Numbered from the stretch's first letter, positions 1 to 9,834 are shown. The stretch is DNA of 64,000 nucleotides from Pictodentalium vernedei (GCA_031216915.1 CM062293.1:150730285-150794284), one strand, 5' to 3'. Made by a program: numbers and translations. The notes: a model not told the origin generated them from the sequence alone.

Positions 1-402
1 TTTAAGGTAACCCTGTACTAAATATTTGGTTAAGAGTTATCTGCCTTGAAATGTTGCACTCGTATATGATGCAAATATTGGAAAATAAGGCTCCTAGAAA
101 AAAAAACTTTTTGCTTGAGAAAACTGGTAAATCATTTTATTATGTTTTTTACATCAATACTAAATATGCCATGGGGGAAAAGGAGATGCTCTTTGTATTT
201 TGTGGGCCTAAAAAATGCAGTTAACTGTTTGTGTATATTTGTTGGAATTTCCCAGAAAAAATTGGGTTCAAGGATGGTACTTTATTTCTTGTTCAAATTT
301 TTCTCTTGTTTGTTGCATGACCCTCCATTTTCTGTCCAGAGAATGTTGTGTGAAGTTCTGTACTTTATGTAGGTATTTGAATATATAATTTTAAGTGATA
401 CC
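1..402. other. AT-rich non-coding sequence, probably upstream intron
   Basis: No exon, PDZ N-terminal half or known repeat recognised. Because an upstream PDZ exon must exist, this is most likely intron of the same gene. Confidence 0.4.
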
Positions 403-664
403 TTAACCTTTTACCTAAAGATTGGCTGCATCCACCCTCATAATATACAAATTGTTTAGTTGAAAAAGCCTATTTCAACACAAATTTCAACAAAACCACA
501 TCAAGTGACTCTTCATAGAAATGAACTTTTAAGCTTGTTCCAATGGGGAAGGGGAGGGTTTTGCTGACGATACGGTTTCGTGGAAATTTTGTGAGAAATT
601 TGGAGAAAACAAAGATAATTAAAACAACAAATTTTATATTGTGTGTGTTGGTAAAGATTTATTA
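403..664. repeat. TTAA-flanked palindromic MITE, family A, subtype 2 (old copy)
   Basis: Begins TTAACCTTTTACCTAAAG, carries the centre AACAAAACCACATCAAGTGA...GTTCCAATGG and ends GTTGGTAAAGATTTA. Order and spacing match the better copies at 32.8, 33.3 and 34.4 kb. It is diverged at both ends and in the centre. The TTAA flank and CCCTTT-type tips are what piggyBac-like non-autonomous elements have. Confidence 0.65.
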
Positions 665-1045
665 GAGGGATTTTTTTTTTTTGCAACAAATTTTCTCTTT
701 TGTAATTCTTAAGAAAATATCTAAATGAAGAAAAAATGAGATGTTCTAAATTTGTTCTGTATCTCTCCTTTGGGAAGTGATCTGTGGTATTGTCTTGTAA
801 CTCTTGTTGGTTATAATCCCTTGCAGTTGCCTCATGGCCCATGCACTATAGTTTAAATGGCAACACTATAGGAGAGAACAGTTTCCTGTACAACAGCTAT
901 TATTATTCAATAATATTATGATAAAGCATTATCCTAATGTGTAAGAAAAGAAAAAAATTCCATTTCATTTTTGATACATCTAGCAACTTTATTTCAACTA
1001 CAATTTACTTCAGAGGCATAGTTATGGGCAAGGTGGTTTAATGGC
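664..1045. other. non-coding, nothing recognised
   Basis: AT-rich intronic sequence with no repeat or exon that I can support. Confidence 0.35.
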
Positions 1046-1296
1046 ACCCCCCCCCCCCACCCCCACCAAACTGACTGGGGCACCCCATTATAAAATTCTG
1101 GCTTTGCATCTGTTTTACTTTTTTAAGTCATTGATAAACAGTCAAGTATCTGATAGGGGTGAGAAGCTCAGAACCCCCCCCCCCCCACTCACACACACAC
1201 ACATGCACACACACACCCATGTGCCCCCACCAGCACCCTTCCCCCCCCCCCCCCCCCCCCGCACACACACACCACCACCACCACCACCATACACCA
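1046..1296. repeat. low-complexity C-run / (CA)n / (CAC)n cluster
   Basis: Several poly-C runs (about 1050-1060, 1176-1187, 1241-1260) alternate with CA and CAC repeats. Proline- and histidine-rich frames across it are by-products of the composition. Confidence 0.9.
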
Positions 1297-1337
1297 CTCC
1301 CTTGCACCAAGGATTTTACTCAGTTGATAAAGAATTT

Positions 1338-1435
1338 TTTTTATAACCAGAAAGTGTGACTGCAATACACAGGGTTAGTCACACTTTCTGGTTATAAAAA
1401 ACTGGTAACTGCTATATCACAAACTACAAGATCAG
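1338..1435. repeat. short palindrome repeat 'CCAGAAAGTGTGAC', copy 1
   Basis: Two arms AACCAGAAAGTGTGACT and AGTCACACTTTCTGGTT face each other across ACACAGGGTT. They are followed by a segment (CTGGTAACTGCTATATCAC) that recurs after the second copy near 7.7 kb, so this is a dispersed family and not a chance hairpin. Confidence 0.7.
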
Positions 1436-1528
1436 AAAACAAGGACCACTTTTCTGATCACAGAACTGTGGGTTCATGCAAGGTTTGCTTTGGAAAAGAA
1501 ATAACAAAAATGTTTGTTTTCCTTCACA

Positions 1529-1901
1529 AGGGAGCGCAGTGGCTCAGTGGCAGACTATTGGACTTCTATGCTAGAGGTCCGGAGTGTGATCCCCATCTGG
1601 GACGACCCGTGTTGTATCCTTGGGCTTGGCACTTTATCACAGTTACCTACATGGGGGCACAATGATGCCGTGTACTAAGGCGTACAACGCGTCGATGGTG
1701 CACGTCTTCAACCGCTGTAACCCTGCTTGAGCGGAGCTTGAACAGAGTTAGAATGTTGAGGAGCTGACAGTTGCTTGCCGAAGCCCGGTGGTTCTCTCGG
1801 GGTACTCCGGCTTCCTCCACCCGTAAAACTGTCACGGTCTCGATTAGCCATTGTGCATAAGTATTTGACCTTAAACACGAGTAAATAAATAAATAAATAA
1901 A
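1529..1901 (+). mobile_element. tRNA-derived SINE, full-length type
   Basis: A tRNA-like head carries an A-box-like TGGCTCAGTGG and a B-box-like GTGTGATCCCC. A body with the conserved GGGTACTCCGGCTTCCTCC motif follows, resembling the Nin-DC central domain known from many metazoan SINEs. The 3' part (GACCTTAAACACGAGTAAAT) ends in an (AAAT)n tail. The flanks TTTCCTTCACA (1518-1528) and TTTCCTTCATA (1902-1912) are an 11-base target-site duplication with one mismatch, so the insertion is fairly young. It lies in an intron of the PDZ gene, sense orientation. Confidence 0.88.
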
Positions 1902-2014
1902 TTTCCTTCATAAAAACTTCAGGTACAGTTTCCTGCAACTTGTGTTTGGTAAAGTGCTAATTTTATAGTTTCCCATTCATCAAAGTCATCTTCATGCTTT
2001 TTCTTATTCTATAG

Positions 2015-2528
2015 ATTTCAAGTAATTTAAAGGATGAATCACAGAAAGAAGATTATTGTGGACTTCATATCGGAGATTATGTATTATCAGTTAATGGCAT
2101 CAACTCTGCAACATTTGGCTCAGAACATGATTTCAGATCTTACTTGCACGATCAGAAGGCATTATGCATTATTGTACTTGCAACCTCATTCCTTACACAT
2201 GGTGTAAGAGACAGTATAGGAGTGAAAGAGACAAATCAGAGTGTCAAGGTTTCGCCATCATCTCTTGATAATGGAGAACACGTCATTGAACTAGACTCAA
2301 CAAAAGCCAAAGAAACAAACAAGGATATCATTGAGAATGGTGAGCCTGGTATTAAACTGGATAAAAGCGTAACAAATTCTGAGATGTCTCCTGATCAGCA
2401 ATGTTTGGAAACGAAAAAAAAGATTGAAGGTTTGCCTTCTGATTCAACACAAAATGATAACACCGAAAAAGCAGAAACACCTCCAGTGCAGTCACAAGAA
2501 GAGTCGCCTTTAGCAAAAACAGATTCAG
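2015..2528 (+). CDS. PDZ scaffold protein, internal exon (C-terminal half of one PDZ plus linker)
   Basis: Exon read as ISSNLKDESQK... and bounded by a pyrimidine-rich acceptor ending TATAG and a donor CAG|GTAGAT. The first ~50 residues fit the second half of a PDZ domain: the stretch GLHIGDYVLSVNGIN matches the family pattern G.L..GD.IL.VNG, followed by an alpha-B-like segment and a final strand (ALCIIVLA). The N-terminal half, with the carboxylate-binding loop, must be in an exon upstream of the window. The next ~115 residues are a polar, Ser/Glu/Lys/Thr-rich linker with no recognisable fold. The exon starts at codon position 1 and leaves one base at its 3' end (phase 1), which fits the next exon. 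Role by family: intracellular scaffold binding C-terminal peptides of partner proteins. Gene identity is inferred from the terminal PDZ. Confidence 0.85.
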
Positions 2529-2616
2529 GTAGATATTATTTGTGGATATGCTATTTAAGCCTATACCGTGAAGCCCTGATAATTGAATAGACACTTTGTC
2601 TGTGAAAAATAGTTAT

Positions 2617-2867
2617 TTACCCCTTTACCTAACATGAAAAGCAGACAATTCTTGCAAACAAAATTCTTGAATAACTAATTTTTTTCCCTTTTTGTCTCAA
2701 AAACATAGGTTATGACCCCTCATTGGAACAAGCTCAATGAGCTCATTCCAAAGAGGGGTCATAACCTATGTTTTTGAGACAAAAAATGAAAATATAATGA
2801 AAATTAATTGACGATTTTTTAGAATAGCGCTGGCCGGTTTTGGCCATTAAGTTGGGTAAAGGGTTAA
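2617..2867. repeat. TTAA-flanked palindromic MITE, family A, subtype 1
   Basis: Tips CCCTTTACCTAACATG and GTTGGGTAAAGGGTTAA; long near-perfect palindrome centred on the GGAACAAGCTCAATGAGCTC region, with inner arms CATAGGTTATGACCCCTC / GAGGGGTCATAACCTATG. The left flank is TTAC (one change from TTAA), the right flank TTAA. No open frame; non-autonomous. Confidence 0.88.
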
Positions 2868-2884
2868 CAGCAGTATTTGTTTAT

Positions 2885-3145
2885 GTTTATTGGGGATTAA
2901 TGACACTTTTGACAGCCATGGTCACCTTGTGTTGGACAGTTTTACGGGTGGAGGAAGTTGGAGTACCAGGAGAGAATACCGAGCAATGGCGAGCAACTGT
3001 TGGACTCTCCAACGTATTAACTCCACACAAGCAGGGTTAGCATTGGTTGAAGACAAGTGTCTGTATTAGTACACAGTGCCACTGTGCCCCCACATGGGCA
3101 ATCAGGAAGAAGTACCTTGCCCAAGGAGACAATGCAGTTACAAGA
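2885..3145 (-). mobile_element. SINE, reverse orientation, head truncated
   Basis: On the - strand this reads the same body as the SINE at 1529: the ...CCTTGGGCAAGGTACTT... stretch, the CCCATGTGGGGGCAC stretch, CTTCAACCAATGCTAACCCTG and a TCCGGCTTCCTCC-like motif, and it ends in a TTAAT-CCCCAATAAAC tail. The tRNA-like part is missing or too diverged to see. The 3' end abuts the MITE at 2617-2867. Confidence 0.75.
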
Positions 3146-3496
3146 AGTCATTGGTAAGAAAATCCATTCGGTTTATGGGTGAAATTTGGTTAAATGTGCC
3201 CAAATTATACAAATGTCAGTGGCAAGAGATTTTATGTCCTGGGCAAGAATATCCATCAGCAGCATGCAAAGAGTTAAACTAGAATAATTATTTGTTCATT
3301 TTCCTGTATTCTTGTGATTAACTTAGTATTTATTGTATTTTAAGTCGATCAGGCCCATAGATGGCTAAGGAGATCAGGCATGTCCTATCAAACAGAAATG
3401 ACAAATTGAAACAGATTAACTCAAATTATAGTAATATAAAAGATAACAATATATGATTCTGCCTGTTTAACACTCACAGAATGACAAATATTACAT

Positions 3497-3782
3497 GGAA
3501 TCCAACATCAGACAGAGCAAAGGTTGCCAACTCACTGTTATAGACAAGAAAGAAGACATACACAGAATGACACATGCATGTGAATAGGTTAATCGATATG
3601 GCACGAGTGCCAGCACGGTAGAATAAAACAAATGGCTACATGCCTCAAGTTTTATCCTTCCGCAATGGCACAAGTGTCATATCAATTAACCCATTAACAT
3701 GCGTGTGTCATTCTGTGTATGTCTTCTTTCTTGTCTATAACAGTGAGTTGGCAACCTTTGCTCTGTCTGATGTTGGATTCCC
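3497..3782. repeat. fold-back element with ~130-base arms
   Basis: Left arm 3497-3631 and right arm 3650-3782 are inverted copies with only a short loop. The outer ~95 bases (from GGAATCCAACATCAGACAGA to the CACAGAATGACACA part) are almost perfect; the inner 40 are more diverged. Outer flanks are not TTAA, so it does not belong to the families listed elsewhere. Confidence 0.8.
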
Positions 3783-3901
3783 AACTATTAAAACAATTAT
3801 AGGAGGACACTCTGCAATTCATTTGACAACTATCAATAAAAAGAACACAGTTTATTGCCAACCAAATTTTGAGGGGAACCTGTGTTACAATTTTCGGCCT
3901 C

Positions 3902-3956
3902 TGAGTTCCAATATGTTCTATGTGCCTACTGGCACATAGAACACATTGGAACTCAG
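3902..3956. repeat. near-perfect hairpin, ~25-base arms
   Basis: CTGAGTTCCAATATGTTCTA and its inverse face each other across a loop of about six bases. It could be the centre of a decayed palindromic MITE; no flanks recognised. Confidence 0.7.
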
Positions 3957-4672
3957 GGGATGATTTTTAGGTACCGTTAGCAATTCAAATTGTAATTGCG
4001 GTGCACGATTTGTAGAAAATTCCAGTTAAATTTTGCTTCTATTTAAAAATAGTCTGTCAGCAATTCTCATTCTGCCCACATGTGTGCGGAACGCATTTTT
4101 ATTTTCCACATGGTTTAGTCTTGCTGTAGATGGGGATTTCATAGAACAGGTGTGTACTAAAATGTATTGATAGCTTTGTTTTGTTGTTTTGAAAATGTAT
4201 TCTGTGAAAGGTGATTGTGCAATAAGTGGATTATCATTGGGCATGTTGACTCTTGATTGTGCCAGAATATATGCATTGTCTCAAATAAAATAGTTGGCCA
4301 CTATGCTATTTTGTGACCAGTCACAATTGCTGGTTAACTGGGTAATCATTTCTGCCCAGTTTCAAATTGCATCAGAAAAAGTTACTTTTATTCACTTTTT
4401 GAGGATGATTGAATGAGCACACAGTTAGTGTTGTCAAGTCATGTTTAATGCCTTGTATGCTGCAGGCGGATATTCCTACTCAAGGAAGTATATTGCCACC
4501 AGAATAGATAGATATAACTTAAGTACTTAACCAATTTTCTTCCTGTATATCATATCAACTTTTTGGCCACTGATTCCTGAGTTAACATTCTATGTATTTT
4601 AACTGAACTGACTAAAAGTCAGGGTGAGCAATTGTGATCACTCACCATCCATCGGCCCTCATCCGATTTCAG

Positions 4673-4800
4673 TTAACCTTTTACCCAACGTAATTGCTAA
4701 CACTAATTAGTACTATTCACAAAAATCACCATTCAATTCTCATTATTTTTTTTTTGGTCTCAAAAACATAGCTCATGACCCCTCATTGGAACGAGTTCAT
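4673..4800. repeat. family A subtype 1 MITE, left half only
   Basis: TTAACCTTTTACCCAACGTA start, then the TTTGGTCTCAAAAACATAGC... inner arm and TGACCCCTCATTGGAACGAG centre. The right arm is missing, replaced by unrelated sequence from about 4800. Confidence 0.75.
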
Positions 4801-6550
4801 CAACAGTCTGTTTCGACAGGGATTATCCATCTCATCAATCATGTACTGGTATGTTACCAGAGCAGTAGGTATTAGGTATTGTCCTTTTATCAGCATTGAA
4901 CACATCTTGTTGGCTAAAGTGGCTGAAACAAATAGCAATGATGCCAGACAGTCTAAAACATGCAGGTAATAAGAGCTTGCGCTGTTACCCATTTGTTTCA
5001 CAAAAAACATCCAGGTGCTAAGAATAACCTTTGACCCCAACAAGTTCACATCAGCTCCCATCATGTTTTGTTAAGCTTTCTCCAACTAATATTCGTACTG
5101 CAGTTAATACCAATAAAAACTTACAAACACATGTAAGTGCTTGCAAATTGCCAGAGCAGAAAGTATGTGAAAATTTTATTCTATAATTTCCAGTTTCACC
5201 CACACTGACACACTTGGCCACATCCACAGACATTGTCTGATTTTTGTCAACATTACAGGGCGTAAAAAGGTATTTTCAGTGACTGATAACTTTTCTTGAT
5301 TTTTCTGATGGTTAATATTAAAAATGTTCATTGTTATTAAGTGCACCTGTCTCTTCTAAATCCCACAAACACTGGTTATGCATTCAGCTTCAAATCTAAG
5401 CTGAGGCTGCAAAATCACTAGAGTGATACACAAATTGTCCCAATGTCACCCCTGTCTTCATCCTTCGGTGCATGTTTTGAGTTTGATTGCATTGTTTTAA
5501 ATAACAATAATCCTCCTACAGATATGAATATGACACACAACATACAGTCATACACATCTAATAAGCTGCAAAGTTTATTCCTTGGCAATAAGAATAAAAC
5601 AATAAGACATTTGAATGCTATATATACACTGATTCAAATTCACACAAGTAACAAACTCCTCAACACATGTGGCCTCATTTCATAAATAGGCTCAAAACAA
5701 TTTTTAGTTCTGTGAATGACTTGATAGCATTTGTTTTTGTTCATCTTTTCATGGCATCGTCTCAGTGTGTGTTGAATTCAAGTGATTTCATGGAGGGTAA
5801 ATATGAATTCAGGAGAGAAAAAAATCATTCTACAATTTTCTGGTCTGAAGGATGAGAAAATTGGTTGTAGTACATTGGCCTTTTTTGTCTTCTCACTACT
5901 TGGTAGCATGTACACATTGTTTTCATCAATTGAGAGATTGCAAATTACTTCATAATTTGAGGATCAGTGCAGGACTTCAGCTTTAATGTTTGAGGCCATT
6001 ATTGGGATTGTTTTTCATATTTATTGAAAAACATATTATTTCCTAGGTAAGAGGTGGGATAAAATGATTATCTTTGGCAACATCTAGGTTACATGGAGAT
6101 TAAATAACTGGATGTCTCTTTTTCAGCACTTCGCCTCAGGATTAAAAATCGACAACCCGGTATTAAATCATCATGTATCCTAGATGTTGCCCGAGATAAC
6201 TTATAATATTCATATAGTTTCAAAAACGTATTCACTTTGAAATTTAAGATATCACAAGCATGTCTTCCATATTGTTGCACATTATATATATGTCAGAATT
6301 TAACATCATTAATCACAATATAACGGTATTCATTTTTCATGGATGGTATTCAACCGGTGAAGATTTCAATACCAGAATATTGAAATACAATGCTGTCCTA
6401 CCATTATATAGTGATTTCGACATTAAATGAACCATATTTAAAAATTAAACTGTGCTTCTGGCAAAACTCACTCACCTCATGTATTCTATGGGTGTGGTTT
6501 TCCATGCCCACAATATTCAGATCTGAAAGCCGGAGTCACATATGAAAAGC
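4801..6550. other. long intron stretch without recognised element
   Basis: AT-rich sequence in the intron between exons 2015-2528 and 9077-9244. The short frames in it (60-93 codons) lack family motifs and splice context. Around 6320-6410 ACCGGT-, ATACCAG- and TCAATATT-like motifs hint at a decayed hAT-type repeat like that at 46.77 kb, but too weakly to call. Confidence 0.4.
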
Positions 6551-6557
6551 TTCTGGG

Positions 6558-7158
6558 CAGGAACACATTGGTTAGTGCTTTGGACTTGAAGCCGAAACAT
6601 AAACTGTTCAATCCTGACCGGTCCAGTGGTAACTACTTTTTGTCCGTAGGCAAGATACTTAATCCTGATTGCCTATGTGAGGGCCAAGCCTGGAAATAAG
6701 CAGTCCGTCATCTGCAGAATGAGGCCCCCAGAATGTGAATTTGGTGATGCTACCCTGTGTTATTAAATTTAACCCCTGTGAACCTCAGTCTGAATCACGA
6801 TCTCAGGCCTAAAGAGAAAGAGGTACCCCAAAGGATAAAGTAGCCCAGTGTATGGTATAGCATCAGCAAATTTACCTTCTGGGAACCTCATTCTGCAAAT
6901 GACAGAATTCTAATTTCCAGGCTTGATGAGGGCATAGTGCTGCTGTGTGCTAAGGTATACTGCACATTAATGGTGCTATTGCCTTCAAACGCTGCTAACT
7001 CTGCTTGTACAGAGTTAGTAAGTCATATATTCTGACAGTTACTTGCTGATGCTTGATGGTTCTCTCTGGGACTTCTGACTTCCTCCACCCATAAAAACTG
7101 TTCTGCATGATGTGACCCTGGATGTTGAAAGTTTCATTAAAGTCCAATAAATGAACAA
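6558..7158 (+). mobile_element. tRNA-derived SINE, split by a hAT-like MITE
   Basis: Old SINE copy. The head and 5' body (TTCAATCCTGACCGG, GTAGGCAAGATACTTAATCC, TTGCCTATGTGAGGGC) are followed, after the inserted element at 6685-6925, by the rest of the body (GTGTGCTAAGGTATACTGCA, CTTCCTCCACCCATAAAA) and a tail ending GTCCAATAAATGAAC. It belongs to the tail type GTGACCCTGG...AAAGT, as do the copies at 14.9 and 37.2 kb. Confidence 0.8.
6685..6925. repeat. hAT-like MITE, family hAT-1, inserted in a SINE
   Basis: Terminal inverted repeats CAAGCCTGGAAAT...ATTTCCAGGCTTG. Flanks GTGAGGGC (6677-6684) and ATGAGGGC (6926-6933) are an 8-base target duplication with one mismatch, lying inside the SINE's GTGGGGGCA segment. 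Eight-base duplications and CA...TG tips point to the hAT superfamily. At 241 bases with no coding capacity it is non-autonomous. Confidence 0.85.
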
Positions 7159-7552
7159 AAAATTTAAGGAGCCCTCTAAGTCAGTAAAATAAGAGGTCAT
7201 AAGGAATGGTTTGGAAGACAAAAAAGGAAAAACAGTAGAATGTGAATTATGTATTTTGTGTATGGGAATGTTCAGCAGCATGATTGCAAAAATAACCTAT
7301 TTTTCACTTTCAAAACACTTTCCCCGGTGTGTAGAGACTTCCTAAAACACGCTATTAATTGAAAACATTCATCAGATGGTTGCATCTAAGTACTTAATTC
7401 TATGAACTGCACCCCAGAAGAAATCGGCGACACTTGTCTTTTTCAAATTTCTCGGATGCCATAGAATTAAGAAAGGACGATGGTTTTGTTTACATTGGCA
7501 TGGCAGGGGTAATTGAAAACAGAATATGTTTTCATTTCCGGAATTCACTAAA

Positions 7553-7628
7553 ATAACCAATGAGGGATCTTAAGGAGATTTTTAATAGTACTGGCTAGTT
7601 TTGACCATTTCATTGGGTAAAGAATTGA
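7553..7628. repeat. family A subtype 1 MITE, right-end remnant
   Basis: The end ...AGTACTGGCTAGTTTTGACC...TTGGGTAAAGAATTGA matches the right tip of the copy at 2617-2867. The rest is lost. Confidence 0.55.
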
Positions 7629-7689
7629 TTTAGATGAGATTTACACTAAGGCTGTTCAGTGTACAGGGTTAGTTATTCAGTTGAAAATG

Positions 7690-7800
7690 AAATTATTTTG
7701 ATAACCAGAAAGTGTGATTAACCCTGTGCACAGCACAGGGTTAGTCACACTTTCTGGTTTTAAAAAATGGTAACTGCCATATCACACACCACACAAAAAT
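7690..7800. repeat. short palindrome repeat 'CCAGAAAGTGTGAC', copy 2
   Basis: AACCAGAAAGTGTGATTAAC and GTTAGTCACACTTTCTGGTT around CCTGTGCACAGCACAGG, then the same GGTAACTGCCATATCAC flank as the copy at 1338. Confidence 0.7.
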
Positions 7801-8014
7801 ATACATTGACTCATGCCGTCAAAATGCAAAGGGTTAGCTGGTTACATGTTACATAGGATGCAGAATTCAAGGAACTAATGGAAGCATTTATACTGGATCG
7901 TGGACATTGTTTTTAAGTGAATTCCAAAAATGAAAGCATATTCTATTTTCAATAGCTATTTTCAAGACTATGTAATAAGGAAAAACAAACAATAATTGCA
8001 TCTCAGATTCATTA

Positions 8015-8430
8015 TTCTCAATTTTCCTTTTGACAGGTGAGATTGTACAGTGTTGCAGGGGGGGAAAGTGATCAAAGCATTTCAACCTGATCATGACCCG
8101 TGGCAATTTGGCTGAAATTCTCTGCTTTTGTGATCGCAGTATCTGATGGATTTATCTGATATGTGGGTGCAGTGGCGTTGTGGTAACCGGTTCTTGTCAG
8201 ATCTCCAAAGTTAAGCAACATCTCAATTTTCTCAATTTTCCTTTTTGACAAGTGAGATTCTACAGTGTTGCAGGGGGGAAAGTGATCAGAGCATTTCAAC
8301 CTGATCATGACCCAGTTGCAATTTGGCTGAAATTCTCTGCTTTTGTGATCGCAGTACCTGATGGATTTATCTGATATGTGGGTGCAGTGGCGTTGTGGTA
8401 ACCGGGTCTTGTCAGATCACCAAAGTTAAG
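8015..8430. repeat. tandem duplication, two units of ~215 bases
   Basis: Unit 1 (about 8015-8220) and unit 2 (about 8229-8430) are close copies: CTCAATTTTCCTTTTGACA..., GATCATGACCC..., TCTCTGCTTTTGTGATCGCA..., then the 5S-like head of the SINE that follows. Because unit 1 also carries the SINE head, the duplication happened after the SINE inserted. Confidence 0.85.
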
Positions 8431-8780
8431 AAACGTCGAGCCCTGTCAGTCCTTGGATGGGTGACCATCTGAGCGACTAATTTGGACTCCCGCATTGAGT
8501 TCTTGGACAAGGCACTTAACCCCAATTGTCCACATGGGGGCATGATGATGCCGTGTACTAAGGTGCACTGCATGTCAATGGTGCACATGTCTTCAACCAA
8601 TCTAACCCTGCCTGTGCTGCAGTACAGAGTTACAATGTTGGGGAGCTGGCAGCTGCTCGTCGTTGCTCAGTGGTTCTCTCTGGGTACTCCTGCTTCCTCC
8701 ACCCATAAAACTGTCACCGACACGATATGACCTTGGCTGTTAAAGTGTTGTTATACCTTAATAAATAAATAAATAAATAA
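8380..8780 (+). mobile_element. 5S rRNA-derived SINE (SINE3 type)
   Basis: The head is a diverged 5S rRNA: TCTTGTCAGATCACCAAAGT corresponds to the 5S TCTCGTCTGATCTCGGAAGC stretch, and CCTTGGATGGGTGACCATCT to ACTTGGATGGGAGACCGCCT (internal pol III control region). After the head comes the same body and tail as the tRNA-headed SINEs (AAGGCACTTAACCCCAATTG, TCTGGGTACTCCTGCTTCCT, AATAAATAAATAAATAA). The flanks TCTGATATGT (8370-8379) and TCTGATATGT (8781-8790) are a perfect 10-base target duplication. It is a transposed copy, not a 5S gene. Confidence 0.9.
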
Positions 8781-8797
8781 TCTGATATGTACAGTAC

Positions 8798-9045
8798 AGT
8801 CACCGTGAACTGGTTGTAATCCACATGGGGGCAGTGATGACCACACATACATTTAGCAGGCAATAAAAATCATCATCAGCAAAATTTTAATTAGTGAAGC
8901 ACCAGGTTTTACCCGGTGCTTCATTAAATAAATTTTTGATGATTATTCCTATAATTAGCGTTTGGAATCTAATATAATTGCATCCATGGAAATATTGCCC
9001 AACCGTGGAAAGTGACCGGTCCACGGCAGCCGTATTGTAAGCTGT
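8798..9045. repeat. palindromic MITE, family G
   Basis: Outer arms CAGTCACCGTGAACTGG and CCGGTCCACGGCAGCCG, centre GAAGCACCAGGTTTTACCCG (hairpin). Matches the copies at 31.42 and 32.39 kb. Its right end stops about 40 bases before the exon at 9077. Confidence 0.75.
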
Positions 9046-9076
9046 AGGATAAATGTTTTGTTTTGTATCTTTTCAG

Positions 9077-9244
9077 TTTCATCTGTCTCATCAACCACAT
9101 CTGACCCACAGACATTGAACAAAGAAGGAAGAATGCATGATGTTGTTTTGACTAAAGGTGCTACTGGTCTCGGTTTCTGTATTGAGGGTGGCAAAGCTTC
9201 TCCAAAAGGTGATTTGCCAATTATAATCAAGAGAATTTTCAAAA
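9077..9244 (+). CDS. PDZ scaffold protein, penultimate exon (first half of terminal PDZ)
   Basis: The acceptor TTTTCAG|TTTCATC and donor AAAA|GTGAGT enclose 168 bases. With the phase-1 base from the previous exon it reads VSSVSSTTSDPQ..., then DVVLTKGATGLGFCIEGGK.... The GLGF carboxylate-binding loop is present and is followed by GG-K-S-P-GD-P-I-IKRIFK. This spacing is characteristic of the last PDZ of pro-interleukin-16 and PDZD2 (GLGFSLEGGK..., IxRIFKG). The exon again ends in phase 1, inside the PDZ just after IFK. The reading frame is open throughout and uses the same frame rule as both neighbours, which is the strongest evidence that the three exons belong together. A palindromic repeat ends only about 40 bases before the acceptor. 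Confidence 0.9.
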
Positions 9245-9353
9245 GTGAGTATTCAATTAACAATAACTAGGCTGTTCCTATTAAAAATATTTCTCATTGA
9301 TTTTCCCATCATTTCTAACCAAGTTGTATTAAACTTAAATCGAGATATTATAC

Positions 9354-9618
9354 TTAACTGGTTAGATTACTTAACTGGTTAAAGACGAGATTCTTTTTTG
9401 GTGGTCTAAATTTGGTATTCAAAACATGTTTATTACAAATTATTGGATAGTGCCCACAGGCACTGTCCAATATTTTGTAATAGAACAAACTTATAGAAAC
9501 AAAATATTATTTGCATTTGACTGAATAGGAAATATGAGCAAGGAAAATGTTGGCTTTTGCTCTGGTGCCCTCTTTTTTTGAAAGCCCTGATAGTGGCTTC
9601 TAGCACTCAACCAGTTAA
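9354..9618. repeat. TTAA-flanked MITE, family B, copy 1 of adjacent pair
   Basis: Left part TTAACTGG..., centre hairpin TTGGATAGTGCCCACAGGCA, right end TTCTAGCACTCAACCAGTTAA. The right TTAA (9615-9618) is shared with the next copy. The left boundary is uncertain (TTAA at 9354 or 9371). Confidence 0.65.
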
Positions 9619-9834
9619 CTGGTAGAGTGTTGGAAGCCAATATTTGGGCATTATTCTGAAGTGCAGATACCACAACTTTAAGGATGAAAATTCAGTGGCT
9701 GTGCTTCATATTATCTTTGGAGTGATACAACTTATTTTGTTAGGCACACATGCACTCTCCTATAAATTGTAACAAGGCAAAGACATGTGAACAAATATTG
9801 ATGGCCAAGAATATTTTAGCACTCTACCAGTTAA
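9615..9834. repeat. TTAA-flanked MITE, family B, copy 2
   Basis: Tips TTAACTGGTAGAGTGTTGGA and TTTTAGCACTCTACCAGTTA plus A. Internal features TTCTGAAGTGCAGATACC and TAAATTGTAACAAGGCAAAG are typical of the family. The left half of the central hairpin is lost. Confidence 0.8.

Noticed and set aside
115-372. 85-codon frame as a possible upstream PDZ exon
   Set aside because: No GLGF-type loop or PDZ pattern, and the needed splice donor in the right phase is not evident.
1041-1359. Proline/histidine-rich and glycine/tryptophan-rich open frames on both strands
   Set aside because: They lie entirely on C-runs and CA/CAC repeats; composition alone explains them.
1331-1400. Transcription terminator-like hairpin
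   Set aside because: The hairpin recurs with its flank at 7.69 kb and belongs to a dispersed repeat; bacterial-type terminators are not expected here.
8380-8475. A 5S rRNA gene
   Set aside because: Only the head of a SINE: diverged, followed by SINE body and tail, and bounded by a target-site duplication.
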